Of a stretch of DNA of 19,179 nucleotides, positions 1-7,065 are shown piece by piece; position 1 is the stretch's first letter, and the number at the start of each line of letters is the position of its first letter. Position numbers and translations under genes: made by a program. The DNA comes from Kiritimatiellia bacterium (GTDB lineage: Bacteria > Verrucomicrobiota > Kiritimatiellia > SLAD01): NCBI GenBank assembly GCA_007125875.1, contig SLCI01000006.1:1-19179 (forward strand), given 5' to 3'. The notes below the pieces were generated by a model. The model was not told where the DNA came from. It did not search any database and saw only the letters and a list, made by a program, of their open reading frames with translations.

Positions 1-31
1 ACCGCTACAGAAATTGAAAGACCTTGCTGCG

Positions 32-1966
32 TTACTTCTTGTCCTTATCGTCGTCGACCATTTCGTAGTCGGCATCGATTACATCTTCTTTGCCGGCGTC
101 GCCGCTTGCATCGGCTTCTGGGCCGGCACCTGCATCCGCTTCAGCGCCCGGCTCTTCGCCGGATGCCTTAGCCTGGGAATAAAGATCGGCGGAAACTTCC
201 TGCATAACTTGGGTTAAGGCCTCCATCTTCTCCTTCATTTGATCGAGGTCATTGGCTTCCGTGGCGGAGCGCAATTCCTTGATGGCCTCCTCGACCTTGG
301 CCTTCTTGTCGTCCGGAATCTTGTCGCCGTTCTCCTTCAAGAACTTCTCGGTCTCGTAGGCCGTGGCGTCGGCGCGATTCTTGGTCTCCACCGCTTCACG
401 CGCCTTTTTATCCTCGTCGGCATGTGATTCCGCATCCTGCACCATCTTTTCGATCTCCTCTTCAGAGAGACCGCTGGAGGCGGTGATGGTAATCTTCTGC
501 TCTTTGCCCGTGCCCAAATCTTTGGCATTCACATGCAGGATACCGTTGGCATCGATGTCGAACGTGACCTCGACTTGCGGCATACCGCGCGGCGCCGGCG
601 GAATGCCGTCGAGGTGAAAGCGACCAATCGTCTTGTTGTCGCGCGACATCTTGCGTTCGCCTTGCAAGACGTGGATTTCCACGGTTGACTGATTGTCCGC
701 CGCTGTGCTGAAAATTTCGCTCTTACGCGATGGGATCGTCGTGTTGCGCTCGATCAATGGCGTGAAGACGCCACCAAGCGTTTCGATTCCAAGCGTCAAC
801 GGCGTGACGTCGAGCAATAGGACGTCTTTCACTTCGCCCTTGAGCACGCCGCCTTGAATACCGGCGCCAACTGCAACCACCTCGTCCGGGTTGACGCCCT
901 TGTGCGGCTCGCGACCGAACGACTTCTTCACCATCTCTTGCACTTTCGGCATGCGGATCTGACCGCCGACCAGAATGACCTCGTCGACACCGCTCGACGC
1001 CAGGCCAGCATCCTTCAAGCAGGCTTCGACCGGCTTCATCGTGCGACTGACCAGGTCGTCGACCAATTGCTCCAGCTTGGAGCGAGACAACGTGATGTTG
1101 AGGTGCTTTGGACCGTTCGCATCTGCCGTAATGAAGGGCAGGTTGACGTCCGTGCTCTGCGAGCTGGACAGCTCGCATTTCGCCTTCTCGGCGGCTTCCT
1201 TAAGGCGCTGCAAGGCCATCTTGTCCTGCGTCAGGTCAACGCCCTGCTCTTTCTTAAATTCGTCCACCAGCCAATGAATGACCGCTTCGTCAAAGTCGTC
1301 ACCGCCGAGGTGTGTGTCCCCGTTGGTAGCCTTCACTTCGAACACGCCATCGCCGATTTCCAGTACCGACACGTCGAACGTACCGCCGCCGAGGTCGTAA
1401 ACGGCGATTTTCTCGTCTTTCTTCTTGTCGAGGCCGTAGGCCAAGGAGGCTGCGGTTGGCTCGTTGATGATCCGCAGCACGTTGAGGCCAGCGATCTTGC
1501 CGGCGTCTTTGGTGGCTTGGCGCTGACTGTCGTTAAAATAGGCTGGCACCGTGATGATGGCGTCCGTAATTTTCTCGCCCAGATAGGCTTCGGCATCCGC
1601 CTTCAGCTTCTGCAGAATCATGGAGGAGATCTCGGGCGGCGAATAGACCTTATCGTCAATCTTAACGTGGGCGTCCCCGTTATCGGATTTGACGACCTCA
1701 TAGGGCACCATGCCGATCTCGTGTTTCACCTCGTCATACTTGCGCCCCATGAAGCGCTTGATGGAAAAGACCGTGTTTTTGGGGTTCGTAACGGCCTGGC
1801 GCTTGGCCGCCTGGCCAACCAAACGCTCACCCGACTTCGTGAAAGCCACAATCGAGGGGGTCGTGCGCCCACCTTCCGCGTTCGGCACCACCACCGGCTC
1901 GCCACCCTCCATCACCGCCATACAGGAGTTGGTCGTTCCTAAATCGATTCCCAGTACTTTTGACAT
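32..1966 (-). CDS. dnaK: Molecular chaperone DnaK (Hsp70)
   Basis: Cytoplasmic ATP-dependent chaperone that binds exposed hydrophobic peptides, working with DnaJ and GrpE. The 644-aa product has the full Hsp70 layout. The ATPase domain shows the phosphate-1 loop IDLGTTNS (residues 7-14), the phosphate-2 motif DLGGGTFDVS and the adenosine motif LVGGQIRMPKVQ. The hydrophobic interdomain linker is DVLLLDVTPLTLGIETLGG. The substrate-binding domain contains FSTAADNQSTVEI, and a helical lid follows. The C-terminus is DVIDADYEMVDDDKDKK, the usual acidic bacterial DnaK tail. The start is ATG at 1966, with GAGGA at 1972-1976 five bases upstream. Isoleucine replaces the more usual Thr/Ser in VGGQ(T/S)RMP, which is minor. 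No grpE or dnaJ is visible; only 31 bp remain downstream in the window. A sigma-54-type promoter lies about 50 bp upstream, and no CIRCE inverted repeat is seen. Family assignment is certain. Confidence 0.98.
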   Translation of the reverse strand: MSKVLGIDLGTTNSCMAVMEGGEPVVVPNAEGGRTTPSIVAFTKSGERLVGQAAKRQAVTNPKNTVFSIKRFMGRKYDEVKHEIGMVPYEVVKSDNGDAHVKIDDKVYSPPEISSMILQKLKADAEAYLGEKITDAIITVPAYFNDSQRQATKDAGKIAGLNVLRIINEPTAASLAYGLDKKKDEKIAVYDLGGGTFDVSVLEIGDGVFEVKATNGDTHLGGDDFDEAVIHWLVDEFKKEQGVDLTQDKMALQRLKEAAEKAKCELSSSQSTDVNLPFITADANGPKHLNITLSRSKLEQLVDDLVSRTMKPVEACLKDAGLASSGVDEVILVGGQIRMPKVQEMVKKSFGREPHKGVNPDEVVAVGAGIQGGVLKGEVKDVLLLDVTPLTLGIETLGGVFTPLIERNTTIPSRKSEIFSTAADNQSTVEIHVLQGERKMSRDNKTIGRFHLDGIPPAPRGMPQVEVTFDIDANGILHVNAKDLGTGKEQKITITASSGLSEEEIEKMVQDAESHADEDKKAREAVETKNRADATAYETEKFLKENGDKIPDDKKAKVEEAIKELRSATEANDLDQMKEKMEALTQVMQEVSADLYSQAKASGEEPGAEADAGAGPEADASGDAGKEDVIDADYEMVDDDKDKK

Positions 1967-2017
1967 AGTTATCCTCGTCGTAAAAATGTGATCAGATTAA
2001 ATTCCGCTGTTTAATTA

Positions 2018-2034
2018 AGCAATCCCCGTGCCAA
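2018..2034 (-). promoter_or_regulatory. Predicted sigma-54 (RpoN) promoter for dnaK
   Basis: Read on the minus strand the site is TTGGCACGGGGATTGCT. It matches the sigma-54 consensus TGGCACG-N4-TTGCW at every defined position, with GG (-24) and GC (-12) separated by exactly 10 bases. The predicted start site is near 2007, giving a leader of about 41 nt before the dnaK ATG at 1966. It lies in AT-rich non-coding DNA in the right direction. A sigma-54 promoter requires an enhancer-binding ATPase, which is not in this window. Sigma-54 control of dnaK is unusual, since HrcA/CIRCE, sigma-32 or HspR are the common routes. A sigma-70 promoter could coexist. Confidence 0.65.
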
Positions 2035-2114
2035 TACTCGAAATTTTTCCATAAAAATGTCTCAATCCATTCATTTTAAATGATTTACAAATTCACCAAG
2101 CATGCGTGGGTAGG

Positions 2115-2180
2115 GCACTTATGGTGCGACTTAATTGCACACCACCCTGAGCGGGAAAGATTTGTGCGACATTATGCCTC
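2115..2180. promoter_or_regulatory. Candidate activator-binding boxes upstream of dnaK
   Basis: The heptamer GTGCGAC occurs at 2124-2130 and again at 2164-2170, exactly 40 bp apart (about four helical turns). Each copy is followed by an A/T-rich stretch. The first copy also lies within alternating inverted repeats: GCAC (2115-2118), N5, GTGC (2124-2127), N9, GCAC (2137-2140). The boxes sit roughly 110-160 bp upstream of the predicted sigma-54 start site, the distance typical of enhancer sites for sigma-54 activators. The GCAC/GTGC half-sites recall NtrC-like palindromes but the spacing is shorter. They could instead serve the divergent toxin-antitoxin genes. Confidence 0.35.
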
Positions 2181-2202
2181 GCTTTCGGGTGGCTTTAAGC
2201 AC

Positions 2203-2246
2203 TTTTGAGTCTCATTTTGAGAATCATTAAAATTGCAAAATAAAAT
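2203..2246 (+). promoter_or_regulatory. Promoter and operator-like repeats of the toxin-antitoxin operon
   Basis: A sigma-70-type promoter is formed by TTGAGA (2217-2222) and TAAAAT (2241-2246) with an 18-bp spacer. Over the -35 element lie two tandem 12-bp repeats, TTTTGAGTCTCA (2203-2214) and TTTTGAGAATCA (2215-2226). These also make the inverted repeats TGAG-T-CTCA (2206-2214) and CTCA-TTT-TGAG (2211-2221). Overlap with the -35 box is where an autorepressing antitoxin would be expected to bind. The ribosome site is probably AAGGTGA (2249-2255), 12 bases before the ATG and so rather distant. Confidence 0.45.
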
Positions 2247-2267
2247 ACAAGGTGATATGTTGCTGGA

Positions 2268-2498
2268 ATGAAGTCGATATCCGTTCGTGAAATGAAGGCT
2301 CATTGGGCAGAGGTGGAGCGGCAGGTTCAGCAGGGCGAGACCTTTGAGGTGCTGAATCGAGGAAAACCGGCGGCCCGGATTATTCCCGCTGGTCCCCGTC
2401 GCGTGCTTGCCTGGGAGGATCATCTTTCCACGACCATTACGGCACCGGGACGGTCGGGGTCGGATGCGGTGCAGGCTGATCGGGAGGGTCGCTGGTGA
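2268..2498 (+). CDS. Phd/YefM-family antitoxin
   Basis: A 76-aa protein whose first ~40 residues (MKSISVREMKAHWAEVERQV, then GETFEVLNRGKPAARIIP) match the DNA-binding N-terminal fold of Phd/YefM antitoxins: the VREMK element, the 'V..GE.f.VlnRGkPvArIiP' strand pair, then a poorly conserved tail that would fold on the toxin. It should neutralise the PIN toxin encoded next and repress its own promoter. The toxin GTG overlaps its stop codon (GTGA), so translation is likely coupled. The ATG at 2268 is chosen because the conserved domain begins directly there. Promoter and operator-like repeats lie just upstream. The C-terminal tail (residues ~45-76) is rich in Arg, Gly and Ser and has no family signature. 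Confidence 0.85.
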   Translation: MKSISVREMKAHWAEVERQVQQGETFEVLNRGKPAARIIPAGPRRVLAWEDHLSTTITAPGRSGSDAVQADREGRW

Positions 2499-2935
2499 TC
2501 TATCTCGATACCAGCGCCTTCATCAAGCTGTACATTCGCGAGTCTGAATCCGAGACGCTGCAAAGCTTCATCACGGCTCAAGATCATCCCTTGCCGGTGT
2601 GGGATATGCTCGAAGCGGAGTTCTGCAACGCCCTGCGCCTGAAAATATTTTGGGGCGACCTGACAGAAGCGCAGGCGGCCGGCCAGATCGAACACTACGA
2701 ACGTCGCAAACACGCTGGCCAATACTATGTGCCCGAAGTATCGCGCGCGGCGCTCATGACCGCGTTCCATGCGCTATCCCGCGAAACGGCGCGACTCGGC
2801 TGCCGCACGATGGATATCCTTCATGTAGCCTTCGCCCTTCAGATCGAGCCCCAAACCTTTGTCACTTACGACGCGCGCCAACGCGCACTGGCCGAACACG
2901 CGGGATTGAACGTCTGGCCCGTGGGCGTGGAATAG
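2495..2935 (+). CDS. PIN-domain toxin (VapC-like ribonuclease)
   Basis: A 146-aa PIN-domain protein, a probable Mg2+/Mn2+-dependent endoribonuclease toxin of a type II system. The acidic catalytic set is visible: Asp5 in MIYLDTSAFIKLY, Glu42 in MLEAEFCNAL, Asp107 in RTMDILHVAFAL and Asp126 in FVTYDARQRALA. Length is normal for VapC-type PIN proteins, and nothing looks truncated. Translation starts at GTG 2495, which overlaps the antitoxin TGA; GGGAGGG at 2482-2488 gives good spacing of 6 bases. The pairing of a Phd/YefM antitoxin with a PIN toxin is common. The RNA target cannot be read from sequence. Confidence 0.88.
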   Translation: MIYLDTSAFIKLYIRESESETLQSFITAQDHPLPVWDMLEAEFCNALRLKIFWGDLTEAQAAGQIEHYERRKHAGQYYVPEVSRAALMTAFHALSRETARLGCRTMDILHVAFALQIEPQTFVTYDARQRALAEHAGLNVWPVGVE

Positions 2936-3074
2936 TCAATTTCAACGCAATGGTATGCGCATTCCCCGTGCGAGCTGGTGCTCGGCGTCCCCAGCCTAGA
3001 CGTATATCGGCCGTCCTGCTCACAATAGAATTTTTGAACTTTCGCTGATTTGCGATAGTCTACACCGCTGATTC

Positions 3075-3132
3075 CGGTCGTTTCGATTCCGACTTCGACC
3101 GCAGGTAGGTGTCTGTCCCCAACGATGGAGGA
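3075..3132 (+). promoter_or_regulatory. Leader of the moxR-bat operon: hairpin, conserved-looking box and ribosome site
   Basis: The 202-bp gap between the toxin gene and moxR contains a nested hairpin. Its outer stem is CGGTCG (3075-3080) with CGACCG (3096-3101), and its inner stem is TCG/CGA around ATTC. It is followed by the box GGTAGGTGTCTGTCCCC (3104-3120) and a strong ribosome site GGAGGA (3127-3132), five bases before the moxR ATG. No convincing promoter was found: TTGAAC (3034-3039) and GATAGT (3054-3059) are only 14 bp apart. The hairpin has no following T-run, so it is not a classical terminator of the toxin gene. Confidence 0.3.
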
Positions 3133-3137
3133 TTTTT

Positions 3138-4136
3138 ATGAGTACAGAAATGCTTTCGATTGATGTCTTGAATGAGCGGGTGCGCGAGCGTAGCGCCTTT
3201 ATTAAGGATTTGCGCTCCGAAATGGAGAAGGTGATCGTCGGGCAGCGCTACTTAATCGACCGGCTAATCATCGGCATGCTCTCGAATGGGCATATCCTGC
3301 TGGAAGGGGTACCCGGCTTGGCCAAGACGTTGTCGGTCAAGACGCTGGCGTCCTGTATACAAACGCAGTTCCAGCGCATCCAGTTTACGCCGGACCTGTT
3401 GCCGGCGGACTTGGTCGGGACACAGATCTACAATCCCAAGGACGGCGAATTCACGATCAAGAAGGGGCCGATCTTCGCGAACATCATTTTGGCGGACGAA
3501 ATAAATCGGGCCCCGGCGAAGGTGCAAAGCGCGTTGCTGGAATCGATGCAGGAGCATCAAGTCACGATTGGTCATAAAAGCTTCCCGCTGCCGGAACCGT
3601 TCCTGGTGCTGGCGACGGAGAACCCGATTGAGCAGGAAGGCACCTATCCCTTGCCGGAAGCGCAGGTGGACCGCTTCATGCTGAAACTCAAGGTGACGTA
3701 CCCGTCGCTCGAGGAAGAGCGTCGCATTCTGGATGCGATGGCCTTCACTCAGCAACAGACATCGGTGAAGCCGGTGATCCAGCCGGACGTGTTGTTGCAG
3801 GCGCGTAAGGTGGTGGATGAGATTTACGTCGACGACAAGATCAAGGACTACATCCTCAGCATCGTCTTTGCGACCCGCGAGCCGGAACGCTATCAACTCA
3901 ACATCCGCGACTACCTCCGTTACGGCGCGTCGCCGCGCGCGACGATCTTCCTGACGATTGGCGCCCGCGCCCATGCCTTCCTGAACGGACGCGGCTACGT
4001 CACGCCGCAGGACGTAAAGTCGGTGGTCCCGGACATTCTGCGTCACCGCATCATCGTGTCCTACGAGGCGGAAGCGGAGGAGTTGACCTCGGATGACCTG
4101 ATCCAGCGTATCCTGAGCGAGTTGCCGGTGCCGTAA
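3138..4136 (+). CDS. moxR: MoxR-family AAA+ ATPase
   Basis: A 332-aa soluble AAA+ ATPase thought to act as a chaperone that remodels or activates VWA-domain partners, here encoded directly downstream. Visible motifs are Walker A GVPGLAKT (57-64, Lys63), the MoxR segment RIQFTPDLLPADLVGT (80-95), Walker B ILADEINRAPAKVQ (117-130), sensor-1 LATENPIEQEGTYPLPEAQVDRF (158-180) and the sensor-2/lid region RYGASPRA. GVPGLAKT in place of the classical GxxGxGKT is normal for MoxR. Length is typical. The ATG at 3138 has GGAGGA five bases upstream. It is the first gene of a co-oriented run reaching 11671, with the next gene 24 bp away. This strongly suggests the MoxR-Bat operon. Confidence 0.96.
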   Translation: MSTEMLSIDVLNERVRERSAFIKDLRSEMEKVIVGQRYLIDRLIIGMLSNGHILLEGVPGLAKTLSVKTLASCIQTQFQRIQFTPDLLPADLVGTQIYNPKDGEFTIKKGPIFANIILADEINRAPAKVQSALLESMQEHQVTIGHKSFPLPEPFLVLATENPIEQEGTYPLPEAQVDRFMLKLKVTYPSLEEERRILDAMAFTQQQTSVKPVIQPDVLLQARKVVDEIYVDDKIKDYILSIVFATREPERYQLNIRDYLRYGASPRATIFLTIGARAHAFLNGRGYVTPQDVKSVVPDILRHRIIVSYEAEAEELTSDDLIQRILSELPVP

Positions 4137-4160
4137 ACCGTTGTCGGGGGAGAGGCTGTC

Positions 4161-5045
4161 ATGGTCCCGCAGGAGATACTCAAAAAGGTGCGTCGCATTC
4201 AGATCCGGACGCGGCATCGCGTCTCGGATGTGTTTTCGGGGCATTACCACAGTGTCTTTAAGGGGCAGGGGATGGAGTTCCATGAGGTGCGCGAATACAT
4301 TCCGGGCGACGACATTCGCTCGATTGATTGGAATGTGACGGCGCGGATGGGACATCCGTACATTAAGAAATACATCGAAGAGCGCGAGCTGACGGTGATG
4401 TTGCTGGTCGATATCAGCGCATCACATCAATTTGGCAGTACCCCACAACTCAAAAAGGATCTCGCCGCCGAACTGGCCGCGGTGTTGGCTTTTGCCGCGA
4501 CACAGAACAACGACCGGGTCGGACTGATTCTGTTTTCCGAAGACGTGGAGCATTACATCGCCCCGGCGAAAGGCGTGTCCCACGTGCTGCGCCTGATTCG
4601 TGACGTGCTCTACTTTGAACCCAAGTCGCGTGGCACCCGCCTCAAGCCGGCATTGGATTTCCTAAACCACGTCGCCACGCGCCGCGCTGTGACCTTTCTG
4701 ATCAGCGATTTGATCTGTGATGAAGCGATAGAGAAGCCGCTTTCGATCACTGCCCGTCATCATGATCTGATTTCAGTTTTGATCGGTGATGCGCGCGAAC
4801 AAAGCTGGCCGCGGGCCGGACTGATTGAATGGGAAGACGCTGAAACCGGTAGTCGCTATCTGCTGGACACATCGAGTCCGCTGACACGGCGACAATTGGC
4901 GATGATGCAAACCACGCGGCGCCGCGAAACGCTGGATACGCTGCGGAAATGCGGCATCGACTGCGTAGAAGTGTATGCGGGCGAAGCGTATGAGCGCGCC
5001 CTGATGCGATTCTTCCGTCAACGCGAGCAACGATTGCGAACATGA
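4161..5045 (+). CDS. DUF58-domain protein of the Bat operon
   Basis: A 294-aa cytoplasmic protein with the DUF58 hallmark block FHEVREYIPGDDIRSIDWN (residues 40-58) followed by TARMGHPYIKKYIEERE. A degenerate VWA-type fold follows, with the metal-site motif DISAS (Asp84, Ser86, Ser88) and a later SDLI. DUF58 proteins are constant partners of MoxR and are regarded as VWA-like adaptors. Their exact biochemical role is not settled. There are no membrane segments, unlike the longer DUF58 forms. The start at 4161 has a purine-rich ribosome site (4146-4155). The stop codon overlaps the next ATG (ATGA, 5042-5045), implying translational coupling. Confidence 0.92.
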   Translation: MVPQEILKKVRRIQIRTRHRVSDVFSGHYHSVFKGQGMEFHEVREYIPGDDIRSIDWNVTARMGHPYIKKYIEERELTVMLLVDISASHQFGSTPQLKKDLAAELAAVLAFAATQNNDRVGLILFSEDVEHYIAPAKGVSHVLRLIRDVLYFEPKSRGTRLKPALDFLNHVATRRAVTFLISDLICDEAIEKPLSITARHHDLISVLIGDAREQSWPRAGLIEWEDAETGSRYLLDTSSPLTRRQLAMMQTTRRRETLDTLRKCGIDCVEVYAGEAYERALMRFFRQREQRLRT

Positions 5046-6070
5046 GGGTGATATGGAACAAATTGGGACAAGCACAAGATCGAGCGCCCGCGCGCTGGAT
5101 GCCGGTGTGCTGCGCCCTACTGTTGTCCTTGCTCTGGCTGGGCTGCCAGCGGGTAGAGGAGTCGGATCGACTCTCCACAACCGACTCGTTTGCGGTTGAG
5201 ATAACTATCTCGCCCGAGACACCCGTCACCGTCGGCGATCGCGTCGACGTGCGCATCTTGGCACAGCATCCTGAGCACTATCGCGCCATCATGCCAACGA
5301 TCCGTGACGATGAGCGGATTTCCCTTCGATCCCGCACTAGCGAACGCCGTGATGTCGGTGATGGCTATGTTATCTCAATGAACCGTTACAACATTAGCCT
5401 GTTCGAGATTGGCACTTACACGGTCATCACCGGTGACGTTCGTTTCGTGGCTCGCGACGAGGATGAGGTGACCCGCCCGTTGCCGGAACGAACGGTTGAG
5501 GTGCGGTCGCTACTGGATGAGGAAGACGTGGTCGTGCCTGCTGAACCGGATGAGCTGCTCAGTTGGCCGCGGCGCGTGCCGCTCTGGTTATGGGTGATTC
5601 CGCTGATCGCGCTCTTGGCGTTACTGCTGGGCTTGGTGATGGCCCGCTGGCTGCGTCGCCGCCGCACATTTATTCAACAGCCTCCGCCTCGACCACCACA
5701 CGAGATCGCCCTGAATGCCTTGGCCTTGCTTAAAACAAAAGGCTACATCGAGCGGGACGAGATTGATCCATTCTACATCGAACTCTCTGCAATTGTGCGC
5801 AGCTATCTGGAGGGCCGGTTCGGTCTACGCGCGCCCGAGTTGACGACCGAGGAGTTCATCCGTGAGGCGACCTCGACACAGTCGCTGAACAGTGACCAGC
5901 AAAAATTGGTTGCCGGTTTTCTGGAACAGAGCGATTTGGTGAAGTTTGCGCGCTTCCGGCCGGATGCCGTATCGATGCAGGACGCGTGGAACGCGGCGGA
6001 GCGCTTGGTGCAAGAGACGCGTGAGCGCGTGCAGGCTCCGACAGCGAGCAAAACGGAGGGCGCATCATGA
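5042..6070 (+). CDS. Lipoprotein-like, single-helix membrane protein of the Bat operon (DUF4381-like C-terminus)
   Basis: A 342-aa protein. The N-terminus has a basic stretch, then CCALLLSLLWLGC, a plausible lipobox with Cys35. The n-region is long, so Met20 (ATG 5099) is an alternative start, though without a good ribosome site. Residues ~48-155 look like a beta-rich extracytoplasmic domain similar in pattern to a BatD N-terminal repeat (FAVEITISPETPVTVGDRVDVRI). A membrane helix spans ~179-200 and is followed by an Arg cluster. A cytoplasmic helical tail (~218-325) contains LKTKGYIERDEIDPFYIELSAIVRSYLEGRFG, the pattern seen in DUF4381 proteins and BatD C-termini. It overlaps the genes on both sides by 4 bp. 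It probably bridges the periplasmic and cytoplasmic parts of the Bat assembly. The family name is inferred, not certain. Confidence 0.75.
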   Translation: MRVIWNKLGQAQDRAPARWMPVCCALLLSLLWLGCQRVEESDRLSTTDSFAVEITISPETPVTVGDRVDVRILAQHPEHYRAIMPTIRDDERISLRSRTSERRDVGDGYVISMNRYNISLFEIGTYTVITGDVRFVARDEDEVTRPLPERTVEVRSLLDEEDVVVPAEPDELLSWPRRVPLWLWVIPLIALLALLLGLVMARWLRRRRTFIQQPPPRPPHEIALNALALLKTKGYIERDEIDPFYIELSAIVRSYLEGRFGLRAPELTTEEFIREATSTQSLNSDQQKLVAGFLEQSDLVKFARFRPDAVSMQDAWNAAERLVQETRERVQAPTASKTEGAS

Positions 6071-7065
6071 TGACCCTTCAGTATCCTTGGCTGCTCTTGC
6101 TGCTCCTGTTGGTGCCGCTGCTGGTCTATGGCCGCTATGCCCGTCGTCGCCAGACAGCGTTGTCGTTCGCAGACGGTCGCGTGCTGAAAGCGCTGCCACG
6201 CACGTGGGTGACCTACGCGCGCTGGCTATTGCCGGTACTCTACACGGCGGGATTAATACTGTTGATCATAGCTTTGGCGCGGCCGCTGAAAGGAATCGAT
6301 GAACGACGCGTGAGTCGTGAAGCAATTGACATGGTACTCTTGATCGACGTCTCGTCCTCCATGTTGGCGGAAGACTTTCATTTGGATGGTCGCCGCGTGA
6401 ATCGTATGGAGGTCTGCCTGCATACCGCGAAAGAATTCATTCAGATGCGGCGAAACGATCGCATATCGGTGATTGCTTTCGCGGGTGTGCCGTATGTCAT
6501 GGCGCCGCTCACATTCGATCATGGCTGGTTGCTGCAGCAGGTGAACCGAATTGAAATTGCGATGGTGCAGGACGGTACGGCGATTGGGTCCGCGATTGCG
6601 TCAGGACTGAACCGGTTGCGCGACAGCGAGGCGGAGAGTCGCGTGATCGTCTTGTTGACGGACGGCGTAAACAACACCGGCAACATCAGTCCTGAAAATG
6701 CGGCCCGCGCGGCAGCGGCGTTGGGCGTGCGCGTGCATGCGATCGGCGCGGGCACCCAGGATTATGCGCCGTTTCCGGTGCGCGATCCTTTTGGTGGCCG
6801 TCGCTACGTCCAGCAGCTGGCCGTATTCGACGAAGAGCAACTACTACGCATCGCCGATATCACCGGCGGCCAATATTTCCATGCCAACGACACCGAGGCC
6901 TTGCGGCGCATCTATGAAGAGATTGATCAGATGGAGCGCACGGAAATCGAGATGGACGAGTTCACGCGTTTTGAAGAGCGGTTCATGCCGTTTCTGTTGT
7001 GGGCGCTTGGACTCTTGATTGCGGAACGCGTGCTTTCGCTCGCTCGCTTGGGGAGGTGGCCCTGA
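6067..7065 (+). CDS. batA: BatA-type VWA-domain membrane protein
   Basis: A 332-aa inner-membrane protein with a VWA domain exposed between membrane helices. It has helices at ~6-20 and ~52-70 and a C-terminal helix near ~310-327. Between them lies an intact MIDAS: DVSSS (Asp93, Ser95, Ser97), the Thr of QDGTAIGSAI, and LLTDGVNNTG. This is the classical BatA layout, and such proteins are likely clients of MoxR. The start at ATG 6067 overlaps the upstream stop (ATGA) with GGAGGG six bases before. ATG 6070 is an in-frame alternative. The stop codon overlaps the ATG of the next gene. Aerotolerance roles named for Bacteroides Bat proteins are not universal, so function here is by family only. Confidence 0.93.
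   Translation: MMTLQYPWLLLLLLLVPLLVYGRYARRRQTALSFADGRVLKALPRTWVTYARWLLPVLYTAGLILLIIALARPLKGIDERRVSREAIDMVLLIDVSSSMLAEDFHLDGRRVNRMEVCLHTAKEFIQMRRNDRISVIAFAGVPYVMAPLTFDHGWLLQQVNRIEIAMVQDGTAIGSAIASGLNRLRDSEAESRVIVLLTDGVNNTGNISPENAARAAAALGVRVHAIGAGTQDYAPFPVRDPFGGRRYVQQLAVFDEEQLLRIADITGGQYFHANDTEALRRIYEEIDQMERTEIEMDEFTRFEERFMPFLLWALGLLIAERVLSLARLGRWP

Noticed and set aside
854..1942. A 362-codon open frame on the plus strand opposite dnaK
   Set aside because: Long antisense frames opposite dnaK are a well-known by-product of its codon bias. The frame has no ribosome site and shows no family motif, while dnaK is unmistakable.
1967..2267. CIRCE (HrcA) or HspR operator upstream of dnaK
   Set aside because: Searched by eye for TTAGCACTC-N9-GAGTGCTAA and HAIR-like repeats on both strands; no match seen.
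3264..4355. A 363-codon minus-strand frame opposite moxR
   Set aside because: The translation is Arg/His/Leu/Gln-rich without motifs, and it is a shadow of the moxR and DUF58 coding sequence.
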